Below are positions 44,004-47,377 of a DNA stretch of 47,377 bases, piece by piece. The notes beneath the pieces are model-generated. The model searched no databases, was not told the origin of the DNA, and saw nothing but the letters and a program-made list of their open reading frames with translations. Both the position numbers and the translations under genes were made by a program. This stretch comes from Mastigamoeba balamuthi. Its lineage: Eukaryota > Evosea > Mastigamoebida > Mastigamoebidae. The DNA is taken from the NCBI GenBank assembly GCA_902651635.1, contig CACRSC010000071.1, positions 29,690-77,066 of the forward strand, written 5' to 3'. Position 1 is the first letter of the stretch; each line of letters starts with the position of its first letter.

Positions 44004-46768
44004 TCAGTGGGATAGAACAGCGATGAGAGAAAGAGAGAATGTAGCCATTAGACCGACTGCTCCAGATTTCGTGTCTTCAAGACTGCTGCTGTAAGAGTGT
44101 TTACTTTTGGAGCTGGAAAGATATATTGAAGAGGATATCGTCTCTCCACTGCTGGCATATTTGCCAAAGCAGTCGCCACCATCCCATGAGCACCCCGTTG
44201 TGTTGCACTCTGTGACGAAGTCAGAAAAAAACGGAAATTGTGTTCTGACCTTGATCACACTCGCCGTCCTCGATCCAAGAATTCTGGCAAAATGGTGCGC
44301 ATCCAAACAAGTGCTGACAGTCAAGATAATCGTAGTTACATGCCCTGTTTAGGCACTCCGGCTCGCAGATACTGTTGTTCCAGTGAAAGTGGGGATAACA
44401 GCCTGGTGCACATCTATTTTTGTTAATGTCGAAGCAGTCTCCACCATCGAATTTGCATGCAACCTGGGTAAGTTATGCTTAGAGCTAGTGAAGTAATGAA
44501 ATGTGCACAGTTGCACAGGCCATATCGCATGTTCCATCACCAATCCAGTCGAACAAACACCGATAATTCGAATCGCAGGTATCCCAGATACAATCGTCCT
44601 CGTCCCAGCCACACTCTTTGTTGAAGCAGGCCTCGTCACACACCCAATTGCCAATCTGCGACTTATTGCAATTCGTCGAGCAGAAATCAGTACCAATGAG
44701 TTTGACACACATTCCCCCATCGTAGTTGCACATAGCCTGTATACAGCGATGAGCGTTGCAGAAACGCTGGAATTGATACATTGTTGCAGGCGGGGTCACA
44801 GACCCTGTTATGAATCAATGATAATCTGCAATGAGGAGCACAAAACTCGCAATCTCCATTGTCGTGGTTACAGTCACTCTATCTCATTCAATCAGAGAAA
44901 GATGAATCAAGCAGACTCACCGTATTAAAACCGGAGTCGCAGAAACCATTTCCGATGAGCGCGCTCGGCTCGTGGCAGTTTGAGAGATTTGCGCAGTCAC
45001 CACCATCGAAGTTGCACTGCGACACGTTGCATGCGATGTTGCACCACCCGTTGCCGACATCCAACTTGATGCAATGAGGAGCACAGCTCTTACTATCAAC
45101 AACACAGTCCCCGCCATCATAGCTGCATTTAGACTGTGCAGCTAAGTGTCAGAGAACGTAACGTTGAGAGAACGCACAGTGTTGCACGCGAGGTTGCACA
45201 CTGAGTTATTGATTTTTGAATCGGGGCATTTTGGATCGCAGAACTGTACCAGGCAGTCGTCACCATCATTCTGGCAGCTAGCCTGTGGCAATGTAAGAGC
45301 AGTGTGCTTGATGTGAGTGTACGGTATTGCAGGCCCTTTCGCAGACGCTGTTGTTTATCATGCTCTTGAAACACTGGTCGGCGCACAAGTCCTTCTGCTG
45401 GCAATGGCTGTTGTCATTGGAGCACGCCTCCGAGGCGCACTCGACGTCGCACTCGTCGTTGGACAGCTTGTCAATCGTGCATCCAGCACTGCAGGTCTCG
45501 TTGAAGCAGTCGCCTTCATCCCAGTTGCAATCGGCCGTGTAGCACAGCATGTTGCAGTGCCCGTTGCCGAGGTGTCTGTCAACTGTTCAAAAAGAGTCCA
45601 GGATGGTTGAAACGTACTTTGTCGGACAACTGCAGACCTTGGTTCCATTGTCGACGCGTGCTATGGTCTCGGATATCCACTTGTGGAACACGCTGACCCG
45701 TGTCCAGACGGCAGGGCTTCCGATAGCCCCACATCCGCTGCCCCAGCTCGTGAGACCAACCTGCACTATGCTGCCATCCTTGGAGATGTGGACAAGGGGG
45801 CCCCCGCTGTCTCCCTGGCAGCTATCTCTGCCTCCCTCGTTGTACATGGTGCAAATTGCTTTGGAGATAGGAAGTCAGCTGGCTTCCTTTTTTCGGATAA
45901 GAAATTTGAGTTTCACCCGAGTCGGGAATGTCGGTGTAGTTGTAGAGCCACCTGCAGCGGTCTCTGGCGATGATCGGCAGTTTCACCTCCCTCAGAGTGT
46001 GAGGACTCTCACCGTTGCTGAAGAGGGTACCCCACCCGATGGACCACACTTTGGTTCCCGCTCTGCCGAGCGATTGTCACAGAGTCCGAGTTAGATATAC
46101 CGAGACGGTCCTTTTGCACAACTTTCCCGTCTCAAAATAAAACACCCGGTTGTGGTAGCAACGCACTCGAGGTCTGGGTAGTCGCTGGGTGCAACAGTAG
46201 CCGTCTGCACATCCGTGATTGGGGTCTCCAGCTTCAGGAGAGCGATGTCGTCTGTTTCCGCCCGATTAGATACAGCAAATACTCAGATGCGGCTCCCGCC
46301 CCCGAGTCGACCACCGACAGAAGGCTACGCACTTAAGAGGTCGTAACTATCGAAGTCGGGATGCGCGAACACGCGAGAGACGGTACTGGTCTTGGCAGTG
46401 CTGAGGTCGGTGGGTGTCAGGGACGCAACACCGACGGTGTGGCCCCGGCGGAATCTCTGCCCCAGTTGCTTCTTCCCCGGATCGACGCAGTGGCCCGCAG
46501 TGAGCACCCACGTCGGAGCGATCAGAGCGCCACCGCACGAGACGTAGTAGCCACCCGTCGACGACACGCGCAATAGTGCTGTCCGAGTGGAACCAAGACA
46601 GACGTAAGAACGAGACTACATAATGGAGGACGAACAGGCCATCCAGGGGTACTTGGAGGCCGAGCCCACGACGCCTCCATTGACGATGCGGTGCGACAGC
46701 GGGCCGTCGTGCTGGGCCATGGCCACAGAAGCAGCAGCAGCTGTGGCAATCAGGAGTGCAGCGAGCAT
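44004..46768 (-). CDS. Secreted trypsin-like protease with ~11 LNR (Notch) repeats and C-terminal anchor
   Basis: ATG 46768 begins a signal peptide (MLAALLIATAAAASVAMA), then RIVNGG, the S1 activation site. Exons 46636-46768, 46333-46578, 46167-46251, 45917-46062 and 45618-45858 join in frame and give the full triad: His in LTAGHCVDPG, Asp in NDIALLKLETPI and Ser in DSCQGDSGGPL. The Asp six residues before the Ser predicts cleavage after Lys/Arg. About eleven LNR repeats follow (CNWDEGDC, CQNDGDDC, CSYDGGDC, CNFDGGDC, CKFDGGDC, CSWDGGDC). Several introns fall at the same place in the repeat, after ACNT. The tail is Ser-rich, then SGAVGLMATFSLSLIAVLSH, a GPI-type or membrane anchor. The stop overlaps the transposon target duplication. 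Confidence 0.87.
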
Positions 46769-46918
46769 TGACTAGCCTGCGGGGAGAACGTACACAAAAG
46801 AACTGTCAGATGACCGAAGGAGATACGTAGCAGCTGCCTGCGAAAAGAATAACGATAGACCACATTTGGCAATAAGTACACATAAAATTAAACCGTATTC
46901 TAATCGGATGTTTGACAA

Positions 46919-47322
46919 TGCATACATACGTCTTTAAAAGGAATGTCGGATTGTCCGTGGCCCTCCTTCTTTGGTGCTACTGCCAGCACTTGAGCCCAAT
47001 GATGGCTTAGGCGCGGAAGGCGGCCCACGAGGGGTTCATGAGCGTGGACCAGTGCGCCTCCTTCCTTGACCTGATCCTGGTCGGCGGGCCACAGGGCGAG
47101 GCTGAGCACGAAGCTCGTCAGGCACGAGAACGCCACGAACATGTAGGAGCCGATCGTTCCCTCCCCCTCGTCATCCTCGTACTTAATATCCATCTCCCCT
47201 GATGGTTGTGGTTGCCACCTGCTCCTTTTGTGTGTACTCAGAACTGTCCAGACTACCAGCTCTCTGAGCAACAGTAATAGCGACTTTGACACCAGTAAGA
47301 CGGTCAGGAATGGGTTCCACAT
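46919..47322 (-). CDS. Small membrane protein, unrecognised
   Basis: From ATG 47322 (MWNPFLTVLLVSKSLLLLL), a hydrophobic N-terminal helix or signal. An acidic stretch (YEDDEGEGT) follows, then a second hydrophobic helix (SYMFVAFSCLTSFVLSLALW). The frame as sequenced runs on to about 46919. The neighbouring frame offers a more natural end (HWSTLMNPSWAAFRA then TAA near 47010), needing a small shift or splice near 47068. An intron may also lie between the two hydrophobic parts. No family recognised. Confidence 0.45.
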
Positions 47323-47377
47323 TTTATCATAACACAACGTATGAAACGACTGTGGAGCACGAACGTGCTGCGGGAGG

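Noticed and set aside
1-47377. Bacterial or viral origin of the window
   Set aside because: Spliced F-BAR, SNF5 and LNR-trypsin genes, GT-AG introns with CTAAC branch-like sites, and eukaryotic transposons all point to a nuclear eukaryotic genome.

Overview
The window is nuclear DNA from a eukaryotic microbe. Genes are broken by short GT-AG introns. The ordinary genes are eukaryotic (F-BAR/SH3 protein, SNF5 chromatin-remodelling subunit, LNR-trypsin with a likely GPI anchor). Host genes are GC-rich and the mobile elements AT-richer. I see no operons, Shine-Dalgarno sites, tRNA or rRNA. The repeat-rich ankyrin-like and caspase-like families suggest an amoebozoan or similar protist, but I cannot name the species. 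A run of Ns (28622-29188) and several one-base frameshifts in otherwise open frames point to a draft assembly.

Layout. 1-788: minus-strand fragments of an unrecognised gene. 1211-4897: a divergent pair, F-BAR/SH3 gene (minus) and SNF5 (plus). 5218-16741: module A, a very large caspase-like gene (minus) facing away from an ankyrin-like gene (plus); a 4084-bp LTR retrotransposon (9079-13162) sits in the caspase-like gene. 16742-22560: mobile-element debris, with an LTR relic, a decayed reverse-transcriptase relic and an intact 2.5-kb DNA transposon nested in it. 22900-23979: decayed copy of an unrecognised multi-exon gene. 24162-31963: module B, a paralogous caspase-like/ankyrin-like pair. 32200-33137: second copy of the unrecognised gene. 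33269-34092: a small minus-strand gene whose intron holds a 356-bp MITE-like element. 34917-44002: a 9086-bp DNA transposon with 176-bp terminal inverted repeats and two divergent multi-exon genes. 44004-46768: secreted trypsin with about eleven LNR (Notch) repeats. 46919-47322: small membrane protein.

The strongest candidate for something undescribed is the 9.1-kb transposon. It carries at least 13 copies of a 20-bp palindrome (TTTTATCRCRYGYGATAAAA, two head-to-head GATA sites). Most lie inside its short introns, directly before a CTAAC branch-point-like sequence. It landed on the stop codon of the LNR-trypsin gene, and its 4-bp target duplication rebuilt that stop. Second is the duplicated module of a giant caspase-like protein paired head to head with an ankyrin-like protein. 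Third is a recently moved LTR element that lacks integrase and has non-canonical protease and reverse-transcriptase active-site motifs.
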